A DNA stretch of 64,000 bases from Rachycentron canadum (taxonomy: Eukaryota > Chordata > Actinopteri > Carangiformes > Rachycentridae). Below, piece by piece: positions 1 through 10,165 of this stretch. The notes below the pieces were generated by a model. It was not told the DNA's origin. It saw nothing but the letters and a program-made list of their open reading frames with translations, and made no database searches. Within the stretch, counting starts at the first letter, position 1; each line of letters begins with the position of its first letter. The translations under genes were made by a program, and so were the position numbers. Where the stretch lies: the NCBI GenBank assembly GCA_038496675.1, contig CM076649.1:18096337-18160336 (forward strand), written 5' to 3'.

Positions 1-2614
1 AGTATTATCTGTTCTCTTCTGGTTGAGTTTGATACATGGGTTCTGTCACAACAGCGAGAAAGGTTGCAAATCTACAAGACCACGGAGTCGGGTAAAAAAA
101 AATAAAAATCTTTTTATAGTTTCCCGCCATAAAAAGTTTTACTGTGATAATCTATATCGTTACAGAAAAGTGCGTCACTGCGGCAGTGGAAAAACTTGTA
201 ACAGTTGAGTACAGTCCCAGTGAAACAGATATGGTGAACGCCATTTCAATGGGACCTGCAGACAGAAGATCCATGTATGGAAGACAGAGTTGTAACCAGT
301 GTTGAGATATTTTCAAGCTTTCACTCAGCAGAGCAAGTGGCATCATTAATGACTTTCACTTCAGAGCCTCGAGGCAGAAAACATTGTGGCTGTGAAAGTT
401 TCAGGGCGGGATAAAAGACCCTTTCCTCTCCTCTGTGTTTACCTCACCACCAAAATCCCCTCAATTAGAGACAAAACAACTGCGGTCAAAGCCATAATCC
501 CAGATTTAACTCTCATAAAACTAATTATAGTTTTTTTAATCTGTGATGCCAAATCCGCTAAACCAGACCAATATATAAACACAATAAAACTTGATAGATG
601 CGGTCCATCTATCCACATTCATGACTGTCTTAAAGCTGTGTCAGTCAGTACACAGAAAACTTGTGGTGTTTCAAGTATGTGCTATTCATTCCTAGGTTGC
701 CATATGACACTTCACTGATCACCGGGGGGAGATGAAACTTTCAAGACGCTCAGCTTTTAACCTACCGCGCATGGCCTTCCTCCTATGATGTTAAAACCCA
801 GAGATCCACCCTCACGCAGAAGGACAACCGTCACACTTTTAGTCTCGCCTTCCTACAGACAGACAGAGGAGAGACATGTGAACAAAGAGATGGCAGGAGG
901 TTATTCACAATAATCTATTATTAACTCCAGGTGAGCGACAGAATGATTGAACTGGGTACTTAAAGGGGAAGAATAGAAAAGAGAAAATTATCTTCTTATT
1001 AGCAGATAATAGAGGAGCCGAGACACAAAAAATTACAAATAGAGCAAAGAGTAGGGACAAGAGAGAGTTAATGACACCACTCCCTCCGTATTAAAGGTTG
1101 ATGTGAAAATGCAACAGAAAATATAAGACCTCTGCATTCAAACCTTCAGAAGGGCTGAGCTGTTAATCAATTTTATAGCAAAATCACAATTTGAAAGATA
1201 ACAATTTTCAAGCTAAAATATAACTCATGTAGTTAACAATGTACTACAAGCTGTAGGTGATAAATGCTTTTTACATATGGCTGTAGTTTTCACCAGCTGC
1301 ACTGACAACTCTTGCGGGCAAATTTCACTCAACTGTCATTTGAAGGTTAATTTAGTCAATTTTCCAAACAAAGAAGAGACCTGTTCTCCAGTTAATAATG
1401 CTCTTTGCATGTCAGTGTCTGTGCTATTAATGTTAATGCCAAGTTGACTTAATTAAAAGACAACCTCAACCACCCAGAGCAAAAAAACACAGAGGTAATC
1501 AATTAATAACAGGTAGCTAACAGCTAATCTATGCTAGCTAGCCATTGAGTGTAGATGACAGGTAGCTGGTAAATGGCTAACATTAGCTTGCCAAACACAG
1601 AGTGTCACAGACAAATGCTGTTGTTTGAATCTCCTGCTTTAATGTTACTGTTGATTTTTTTGTTTGTATTTTTTTAGCAAATCACATGGATATTTTTCTC
1701 TTATCTCCATAAAAGCTATTAAGCTCCTTGTACTGTCAGTCAGTCAGTGAAGTTAGCGTTAAGCTTAAACATAATGCTGCATTTTAAGGCATAGAAGATA
1801 GTCACAACGCTATAGGATATTTTCCTCCCTTCACCCAGTTCAAAAATGAGCCACCAGCCCTTCCCTCTCACAAACAGTTGTCCTATGTAAGTGAATACAC
1901 CAGTGGACTTCTTACTCAGTAGCAACATGACATGAAGAACTCTGGGAAACTCACAGAGTCAGCTCTTAATCTGTTTTCTAAAATGGATTTAGAGGGGAGT
2001 TATGAGGTAACATAATTTCAGCTGCCACTCCAGTATGCTGCGGCATAGTGGGACTAAATATAAAGCAGATATTATTGGCATGTACAGTGTCCTGACTGCC
2101 ATATAGGCTAAAAGGACCATCATGTACATGTCAGCCCGCGCTGGAATGTATGATGCTGCACCGTGTCACGGCGGCATTCGCAGCAACACATGCTTCTGAA
2201 TCAAAGTGACTACAGCCGTTATTGTCAACAAGAAGACAGTTGGCCATCACGTGAAAACTGTGTTGCATATGACTGAGAATTTTGCAAAAATAAGATGAAT
2301 AAATGACAAGCTGTTCCTTCCACTTGAGTTGTACAGAACCTGCCAGAAGCCTCAAAACAAATTGGATGAATTTTTAAGGTGTTTTCACATTTCGTCTGCG
2401 TGAGCCATTAAAACAAAGTGAGACTAATTAAGCTTTGAGTTTTCTCCACATCTGCGAACACTCTAGTAAAAGCTCTAATCCCTCAGAAATTAAGTGAATC
2501 CCTTCAGGTGGTTGTGCATTTCCTAAAACATTAGGTATGCCTAGGTGATAAAAAACAAAATGTCCTCACCACCAAAAGTGCAAAATGTGGTCATGCAGAC
2601 ATCATTTGGGGCAA

Positions 2615-2630
2615 GGGGGGGGGGGGGGGG
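2615..2630. repeat. G16 homopolymer
   Basis: A run of 16 guanines on the plus strand inside intron 1, with a further GGGG a few bases on each side. It could form a G-quadruplex. Run length is also prone to sequencing error. Confidence 0.85.
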
Positions 2631-4449
2631 TAACATGGGGTCTGTGTTAAGTAAACAAATGTTTAACATTAACTTCAATGGAGAACAGAAGAAGAGGGCA
2701 ACTGAGGAAAGAAAGCAAACTTGCAGTGAAACTTGCGTCTGCTGCTCACTGGTTGGACCTGGCACACTCACGGTGAGCCTTCACCTCGCACCAGTCACAC
2801 TTTCCGAGTCTGTCCTCCATCAAACTGCCTTCCCCTCCGTCTGCCTCTTAACAGAGGATCTAATTATAGTGTAGGTACTGTAATGCAGGGCGAAAAAGGA
2901 AAATATTGATTCATGAACTATTGGCCTGTGATCAAGAGGCAGAAACTCAGTGACCTGGTCATCTGAGGCATTTTAAGCTTGGGCAAATTGGACAGGGTAG
3001 CTTTCAGATCAATGAGAGGATAAACATGCAGTGAATCTGAAGCATTTTCACAAAGGAAGTGGCAGCCTGATCAATTACTGTTTGTTCTTGAACAATTACT
3101 TTCTGTGACTTCTGGATGGATTTTATTGCTGCGATCGCCGTCATATTCAAATGACACCCAAGCCTGAGAGATAATTAATGGAGTACATTATTTGGTTAAA
3201 TTATCGCATACACTCATGCTTTAAAATTAGTGCACAATTAGCCTAATCAGATTACTCTGCTCAAATTCAATGGTGGCTCAATCAGCCTGATGTCTTGTGA
3301 TTTTGATAGATGCTCTTTATCACATCAACATGGCGCAAACACTGTCATCCGTGGAGCTTGGTTCAAAACAAGAGATCTGAGGCTTAATGGAAAGTGTGAC
3401 AGCAATTCCAACAGCCCAGAAGTGAACCCGGGCAAGATCTGAGCTCTTTGTTTTTGCTTTGTTTTATTGCTCTTCCTGGCCCACTGAAGAAGCTTATAAT
3501 GTGTTGGGACTATTATTGGAAACTTCAGTCAGTTATTCCACATAGCCAGGTCATCCCTCACAGTCGCTGCCTGGTTATTATAAGAAGACACTAAAATCCT
3601 CCATCTGGCAGAGGGAGCCTAAGCCGAGGAGTGACAGAGACTCAAAAAAAAAAAAAGAAAAGAAAGAAAAGTAGGTTACCTGTCAAACGTTGCATGAAAT
3701 GATGGGTCTGTATTCACTCTCTGACAGTGATTCGAGCAGGAAATATGTCATAACAAATCAGTATTAGACCCATCTCGCCACGGACATTTTGTATTGGGAA
3801 ACACAGCTAGTAACGGATGCACTTCATTTAGTTGTTCCAGCGCTATGGTGCTGTGAATGCTGGCTCACTAACATGGCTTTAAAAACCTGAGTCCTCTCCT
3901 GCTATGACAGACCAAAAATATTCCTTGTGAGAAAGGTTTAACAAGCCCTGAATTTACTGGTGATCAGTCTGACTGATCACCGATCAACTGATCATGGAAG
4001 TTAAGTGGGGTTCAAGGGGTCAGTGGAGCTGCTGTAAGTTTTTGATATATGGTTCAGAGTCAGATTCCACACAATCATATGACCTCCACAACATTAGAAG
4101 CATGTGTTGTAGATTATCAGGCTCTATTTTGTTTGCATTCCTTCATTTACTTGCTGATACAGAGCAAAACTGAGCTACACACCTAGATTTATATGTCATT
4201 TTGCTGTGTCTTGTTAGTGGATGGCAGACTACCGCTGTGTAATCACTGTGTTTATGTCTAGTCACTCATACAAAGCTATGATCATTCTGAGCAGAGGCTT
4301 TGCAGTATAATGTTGCACTATTTTTGAACTTCCTTTTGTAGTCTTCGCTCTCAACAAACATCAGAAACACATACAGGAAAACACAAGCAGCCAGTCACAG
4401 CTGCTTCTGCATCCATGCAGTATCTCTGTCAACGCCTCAGCACGTCAGC

Positions 4450-4540
4450 TATGGTTGCATCCTACAGCATAACCTTGGAGCCTACACATGTAGCCGCCGT
4501 AGGTACGCTGTAGCCCCTTCAGGCAGAAGCATAAATCCAG
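4450..4540. repeat. possible short dispersed repeat relic
   Basis: The sequence contains a CATGTAGCCGCCGTAGGTACGC-type core followed by GCAGAAGCATAAATCCAG. This resembles a common teleost repeat rich in CTACG motifs with a CAGAAGTATAAATCA tail. Recognition is from memory and the copy is short. Confidence 0.35.
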
Positions 4541-6369
4541 CTACAAGCTCTGAGAGAGTTTCAGTGGCAGCCTGCAAGTTGCCTGCCTCCCATGGCTAAT
4601 CTCACTTGTGATGCTCTGTTTCATACTGCCATGTGTGCTTTCAGATTCTCCCACCAAACAATCCCATTCACTGCTTGACTGGACCCAGTGAAAGAGCCTC
4701 TCTAGTAGAAAAAAGAAAAAAAGCTTTCCAACTAACCACATCATCCACTAAATGTTGCTTCTTCCCTTCTCAACCTGCTCTTTCTCATATGTGGCTCCTT
4801 TCTGGAACAGTTCCCATGTCTTTTATGTATGTTCAAGGTGCGCTCTTCCCACAGAGGGGTCTTTTATCTTACTGTTTACATTGGGTTTCACTGGGAATAA
4901 TGCACTGGACGTATATATCTCAACAGCAGGACTGAGATGCCGCTGTCAGATGAACTATGATAACCAGCTGTGCTACAGGCCCAGCAAGCTTCTTTAAACC
5001 AGCATGAGCGATTTCACCATTTCCCCGCATCGGTGCTTCTGATGCGCAATTTACCAGTCTACCGGAACACATTTAGCTGGGAACAGAACCCATAACAAAA
5101 AAATGAAACCACCAAGCCAAAAAAAAAAAAAAAAAGCAACAAAATATAGAAGAACTTTGTGTGAGAGAATGAAAAAAAAACTTTGCTGACAAAAACAAGG
5201 AGTTAAGAGGTGTAAAATTAAATAAGAGCAACTTCCAAGAAAAGTTGCCATTCATCCAAATTTCATTATGCAACAGTGTCAGCAGTATGTGTCCAATCTG
5301 TACAATTTGACGTGAATCAAATTCTCCTGTTCTTGGATGTGTGACCACTCCCCTCTGCTAATCACAGCCACAGTGCAGTCACCATTCACTAATTCAATTC
5401 ATTAACCGACTTCATTCATTAATTGATCCTTGGGTTTTTAAATCTCAACCATAAAACACCCTCACACCAGAGCTTCCTGCACTTTTTTCCAAATACTGGT
5501 CTGATTTAAGTCCAGAGATTTAGAGGAAATGCTGCATCTTTAAACCCTCTAACCAGAAGGAAACGAGTTAAAAAAAACTAAAACTTTTACTTTCCCCAAA
5601 ATGTTGTCTTTTTAAGGCCTTTTGGCCCCTCAGAAGTCCTTCAAATGCTGCTGAGGCTCCCATTGAAAATCAATATCTCCCACCACACTCACGCATCTTC
5701 GGTGCCAGTAACTGAGCTAGACCCCTGATTTTCATTTGTTATGGCTGTCTCGAGGGAAGGGTGAACATCGATGACAGAAGGCCTCAAACAAGCACGCTGC
5801 GAGCGGGATATATTACTGGAACCTGGCTCTTGTTGTGTACAGAACTGCAGTAAATATTTGGCCCTCCCCCATTGACTGCCAGCTGGCCAGAGACACAGCT
5901 GACATCCATGTCTCAAAGAGGACAGTGGAAAGACAAACCTCTGAGCACAGTCGGTCCCTTGGAAAGTTGCTTCCAAGAAGGAGGACTGAAGAGAAAACAA
6001 ATCCTCATAAACAGTTTGACTTCCATTTGCGATCAGGTGGGAAAAAAACAAAAAAAAACAACTACTGACCCAAAACAATTTGGAGGCCCAATAAAACTGA
6101 GACACTTAGTCCCTGAATGCAAGCAAACATGTTGAGGAAGATACTTCAGAGCCTGTAAAGTTGTCTCTGAAGGGTCTGCACAGCAGGATGTCAGTAAAGA
6201 TGGGTCAAAATGTGTGTGTTCCAGGACAAACTGCTGTGTCTCAGTCCAGACTGTGAGGATGAACTTTTGGAAGTCTTTCTAAAGCACAAACACACGCACA
6301 CACACACACGGGGATGTAGGGGTCCGTTTTGCTCTTTTCTTAAACAGTCAGACCCTATAGGACTTCACT

Positions 6370-6387
6370 CAGCAGCAGCAGCAGCAG
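6370..6387. repeat. (CAG)6 trinucleotide tract
   Basis: Six perfect CAG units lie inside intron 1, about 65 bp downstream of the exon-1 donor in the gene's orientation. Read through the donor they would encode poly-Cys, so they are not part of the protein. Confidence 0.9.
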
Positions 6388-6446
6388 TAAGAGGGAGACA
6401 GACGCGTGGGGAAGAGAAAAAGCTGATCGTGAGCAGAAACTTCGTC

Positions 6447-6456
6447 GCTTACCTTG
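6447..6456 (-). other. splice donor of pdzrn3 exon 1
   Basis: On the minus strand the junction reads CAAG|GTAAGC, a near-consensus U2-type donor. The split falls between codons (phase 0) after Lys238. Beyond it the reading frame runs into sequence with no family similarity and then a CAG repeat and a stop, as expected for intron. In mammalian PDZRN3 the RING/TRAF part is also encoded by one large first exon, so the position fits the known gene structure. Confidence 0.88.
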
Positions 6457-7166
6457 CAGGAGAAAGCCACGGTCTTGGTGAGGGAGTCGATCCTCTCGCT
6501 GTACTCGGTGAATTTCTTCTGATATTTCAGCGCTGTCATCTGCAGCTCGCTGTGCACGGCGGAAAGTTGTGCCAGCAGTGACTTCTCTCTCTTGTTGGCT
6601 TTAATAGTCTGCTTCTTGAACTCTCTGTCCAGGCTGATGATTTTGCAGTGCAGCGCGCCGTTGTGCGCCTTCAGGGCTCTCAGGCAGCAGTGGCTGTTCA
6701 GTTTCTGCTCTTTGTGGGTGAGCATCAATCCGCAGCCGCTCTCGCATATCCCGACCGGTCTGTAGTCGCACGTCTCCCGCATGTGAGCATCCATGTCCCG
6801 CAGGTTGAACACCTCGTTGCATCCTTTATTCCTGCACTTCGCCGGGGAGTAGTCGCACATCTCTGCGTGCTCGGCCAGATGCTGCAGCTTCACCACCGCA
6901 TCGCAGCCCCGCGCGTGGTTGTCACATTTGATCTCCAGCTTCAGGATGAGGTTTTTCAGAGGCAGGACGTGGTTCAGCTCTTTGGTGGAGATCCGCTGAC
7001 ATTTGACGGGGCAGCTGCTCTGCTGGACGACCCAGGGCAGCACGCAGCCGGAGCAGAAGACGTGACCGCACGGAGTCGTCAGCGGGTCCTCCAGAACTTT
7101 ATTGCACAAGTTGCATTTGAAATCCGGGTCCACGGTCCCCTTGAAGCGGTCCAGCTCGAATCCCAT
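6453..7166 (-). CDS. pdzrn3: PDZRN3-type RING E3 ubiquitin ligase, first coding exon (partial gene)
   Basis: Seen: a 238-codon open exon beginning MGFELDRF. A C3HC4 RING is formed by C18, C21, C33, H35, C38, C41, C52 and C56. TRAF-type zinc-finger Cys/His pairs follow at about 81-160 (C81, C88, H100, C104; C111, C116, H128, C133; C141, C145, H159, C160). A charged coiled coil spans about 175-232, including KREKSLLAQL and QMTALKYQKKFTEY. The exon ends in frame after AAG at a GTAAGC donor. Known: PDZRN3/LNX3 proteins are about 1,000 residues long, with RING, TRAF-like fingers and two PDZ domains. They act as ubiquitin ligases; roles are reported at the neuromuscular junction (MuSK turnover) and in Wnt signalling. 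Start choice: ATG at 7166 has A at -3 and G at +4, and an in-frame TAA lies at 7239-7241 with no ATG between. The N-terminus resembles vertebrate PDZRN3 much more than PDZRN4. Teleosts may carry a and b copies, which this exon alone does not separate. All zinc ligands are intact, so it looks functional. Later exons lie off the left edge. Confidence 0.93.
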
Positions 7167-7360
7167 GGTTTTCAGAGTCCAGATCCAAACTTGTGTACTC
7201 CCCACCCCCGCAGATCTCAGTCGGAGCAGTGGGGCGTTTTTAGCTGGTCATTGGCGGAGCGCTCACAGACAGACTACAAGCTCTCCTCACTGTCTAAACT
7301 CTACTAATTGACCGAGACTTTTGGTGCCTTCAGGGGCACCTCGTAAACTTATAGTTTAAA
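7167..7360 (-). promoter_or_regulatory. pdzrn3 5' UTR and proximal promoter region
   Basis: Immediately upstream of the start codon on the minus strand. A CCAAT motif in the context CCGCCAATGA occurs at about 7248-7257, inside a GC-rich stretch, and is a likely NF-Y site. A weak TATA-like ACTATAAGT lies at about 7348-7356 on the minus strand. A small perfect inverted repeat (GGTGCC / GGCACC) sits at 7323-7340. The transcription start cannot be placed from sequence alone, so the UTR/promoter border is not defined. Confidence 0.45.
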
Positions 7361-9814
7361 GTTCGAAAAGTTTTTTAAATAACTAATTTTAATAACTTTA
7401 GTGACCTTTTCGAGTAGAAACAACTTTGTCATTTAACTACAAAAAAAAAAAAAGAAACAAATCTGGATAAAGTGGAGTGATATTCAAAGTTGCATGGTCG
7501 GAATGACAGAAGAAAGTCGCAGTGGTAACTAGTCTACAAACTGTTGGTGATCAGTTGATCGCACTGCACACGTGGTCTTTGTTATAAAAATACCAAATTG
7601 TAACTCTTGTGCACCGTTCACCGATCTTCAAGTGGGAGAATCAAGAGTTCTTGCAGTCAGTGAAGGCATCATTCCTCGGGGCGAAGTGTGGCGGAATTTG
7701 TACCGTAACTGCTCTATTAACTGCGCATATGACATTCAAAGGTTAGCGTGCACAGATATATTTATTTATCTTGCCTTTAAAGGTATTATGCAGAGTTGAT
7801 ATTTTGTTTTTCATCCAACCGTCTGGAGCCACTGAACGCACCATGGTTGTCATTTATTTGTTCAAAATATAGCGACTAAAACTAAAAAGACTAATGTGAG
7901 GTGTTATAAACTTGACCCATTGTAGGAGGCTCTAATTTGTTCGTTTAAGATTGGAATGCAGTCTGGATACTGTAGCCTGTGGAGATTATGTTAGTTTGAC
8001 AATGCAGAGCTATATCGACTGTATGTCCGCCACCTGAATATTTCAAAATCATAAACTGCCAAATTCCAGTACAAAGGCCTAAAATAAAGACAAGGTGACA
8101 TGACGTTAGATAGTTAATACACAGTATGTGAGCGTTCAGGCATGTACAACACTTGTGAAAACAGGTAACTTTGGAAGGACATTACCAACACAACCACAAG
8201 TGAGACTTTCAAGTTACAACACACTTTGAGTGAGGAGGAGATCTGGTAAAAGTTGGGAAAATCACAATGTGTGGTATGAAAATAAATATTGCAGGCACCA
8301 CCGTGGGATTCATGTTTGAACACACCTCTCACTGCTCTCCTTATGTAAAGATAGCACGGTATTACACTGTTTTACCACTTTGACACTTTGATTTGAGTGC
8401 ATTTTCAATCCTAGCAGGAGCGCCTATAGTATTGGATGTATTTGAATTGTAAATGAAACTCCTGTAGGCACTCAGGGTGTGCTCAGTGGAAAGGAAAAGA
8501 ATAGCTTCTGCTGCTCAGGCAGAAACCGTGTTTGCTGGGTCTGACCCTGTCTTGATTAGATACCCATGCCTACCGGTTGCCTCGTCTTTCGGAAATCCAG
8601 TTTTATGCAATGCCATGCTCAATAAAACCTTTCCATATGTGAATTATCCAGAACTAAAAACAAGGGCTTATCAAAGACTTCATGGACAAAGTGTGACAGA
8701 GAGAGTCTGAGCTTGCGGGTAATCCTATACTGATGTTGTGGGATGTCTTAGATGGGGTGGAAAAAACTCCCTGTGCAGTCACGCCAAAGGTCCTTGTTCA
8801 GTGTATATACAGCCCGTTACATAGTCATTGTGTGATTACACATTTTTCCTTGCTGGTACTCTTTAGGTCATGGCCTGATTTTTTTAAACAATATCCTTTA
8901 ATACACTTAATACATGGTGTGTCAAGAAATGTTTAAACAGATGTGGAAAAATGAACAGATGAAAAATGAAAGAGAGGGCGGCTGTTTGACTTTAGCACCT
9001 GTTTCTTCAGTCAGTTTTCAGAAGGTAATTGGATTTTTTTTATACTGGTGCACATCAGTTGTATATGTATGTATGTATACAGTTCACAGCTTAAGGTTGC
9101 TATCGAATCCAGCACTTTTGGTCAGGGTATGTTGGAAGTGTTATGATGGAATATTGTGTTCAGTGCTGGATCAAACCAGTGACCTACCAGCTACACAGAG
9201 CCTCTCGACCTCTGGGCTAACCTGCCGCCTGTGATTTATTATTTCAGCCCAGGAACAAACAACCTGCCTGTCTGCGCATGGGTGTTTACTGTGAGAGTTC
9301 GTTGTTTGGTCTGCCCAAGTTGGAGAGATGTTTGCTCTCAGAAGGGAGTCAGAATAAATAAGCAGTTGTCTTTATAGTCTGTGTAAGAGTCAGAGGGAGC
9401 AGGAAGGTATGGGAAGCTTTTGGATTTTTATGATACAGTACGTGAAGGAAACTGATATGGTATCTACGGGACTGGCTTGTTTAGGAATGTTTTCCATGAG
9501 GCTGGGTGAAGTGGCAACAGAGACAGACGACGTCCCAGTGGAGATAAGAGTTAATCCCTCTCCTCCAACCTCAACTGTGAGTGAAGGATCTGGACAGACT
9601 GGATTTACATGCTCCAACCAGACCTGCAGGACAAAATAGCATCTGAAGATAATTTCTTCGACTTCTTTGTGGCATGGGCTGTTTCGTATTTGAAGACACA
9701 GTTCAACAATTTGGCAAATGTAATAATTTGGTTTCTTGCCCAGAAAAAGGTGAGAAGATTGATACCACACACTCACGTCTGTGTGCTAAATATGAAACTC
9801 GAGCTAGAAACTGA
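7361..9814. other. upstream non-coding stretch
   Basis: AT-rich DNA directly upstream of pdzrn3. It holds an A-run at about 7441-7453 and a short (TATG)n-like patch near 9064-9080. I see no exon, RNA gene or repeat that I can name. Open frames below 130 codons have no recognisable domain. Confidence 0.6.
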
Positions 9815-10165
9815 TTAGGTTAGCTTAGCATAAAGACCAGAATCAAGGGGACAGTTAGCTTGACTCTCTTTGAAAAAAAATAAACCTAATGGAAATTCTA
9901 AAGTTCATTACTTTATGTCTTACCAGTTAGTTATTTAATTTGTACAAAAAACAGTGTAAAAATAAGGGATTTGCTCATAGGCTATTATCACCCCTTTACC
10001 TGGCTAACATGGCTACCTGTTTCCCTCTGCTTTCTGTCTTTATGCTAAATTAAGATAAGCTAATAGACTGTTAGCTGTAGCGTCACACACAAGGGTGGCA
10101 TCAATCTTCTTATCTAAGTCTGGATAAGAAAGCAAATAAGACCATTTCCCAAAATTCTTTATGAT
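9815..10165 (+). repeat. teleost dispersed repeat ('ttagcttagcataaagac' family)
   Basis: The copy starts with GGTTAGCTTAGCATAAAGAC. The middle has TTTGTACAAAAAACAGTGTAAAAA. It ends with GGCATCAATCTTCTTATCTAAG and AAAGCAAATAAGACCATTTCCCAAAATTCTT. This order of motifs matches a non-coding repeat that I know to be abundant in percomorph fish genomes, about 350 bp long. The copy is diverged, with small deletions. No coding capacity; transposon class not assigned. Confidence 0.7.

Larger units (their letters stand above)
1..6452 (-). other. 5' part of pdzrn3 intron 1, no exon recognised
   Basis: This stretch is transcribed intron sequence if the exon-1 donor is used, and it runs off the window. 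I looked on the minus strand for the first PDZ-domain exon (the carboxylate-binding-loop and GFNIIGG-like region) and saw none. Contents are AT-rich unique-looking DNA, a G16 run at 2615-2630, an A17 run at 5119-5135, a short (CA)n at about 6291-6309, (CAG)6 at 6370-6387 and a possible short repeat relic at about 4450-4540. Open frames up to 138 codons here have no family likeness and overlap each other on both strands. Confidence 0.75.
6430..7290. promoter_or_regulatory. CpG-rich island over pdzrn3 exon 1 and promoter
   Basis: CG dinucleotides are frequent throughout this stretch but sparse in the flanking tens of kilobases. It covers exon 1, the 5' UTR and the proximal upstream sequence. 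This fits a CpG-type promoter of a developmentally regulated vertebrate gene. No CpG observed/expected value was calculated. Confidence 0.65.

Noticed and set aside
5689..6105. 138-codon minus-strand open frame in intron 1, considered as the next pdzrn3 exon
   Set aside because: No PDZ-domain motifs, and the sequence does not resemble the family.
6648..7307. 219-codon plus-strand open frame opposite pdzrn3 exon 1
   Set aside because: It is the antisense shadow of a GC-rich coding exon and has no family likeness. The minus strand carries all the zinc-ligand residues.
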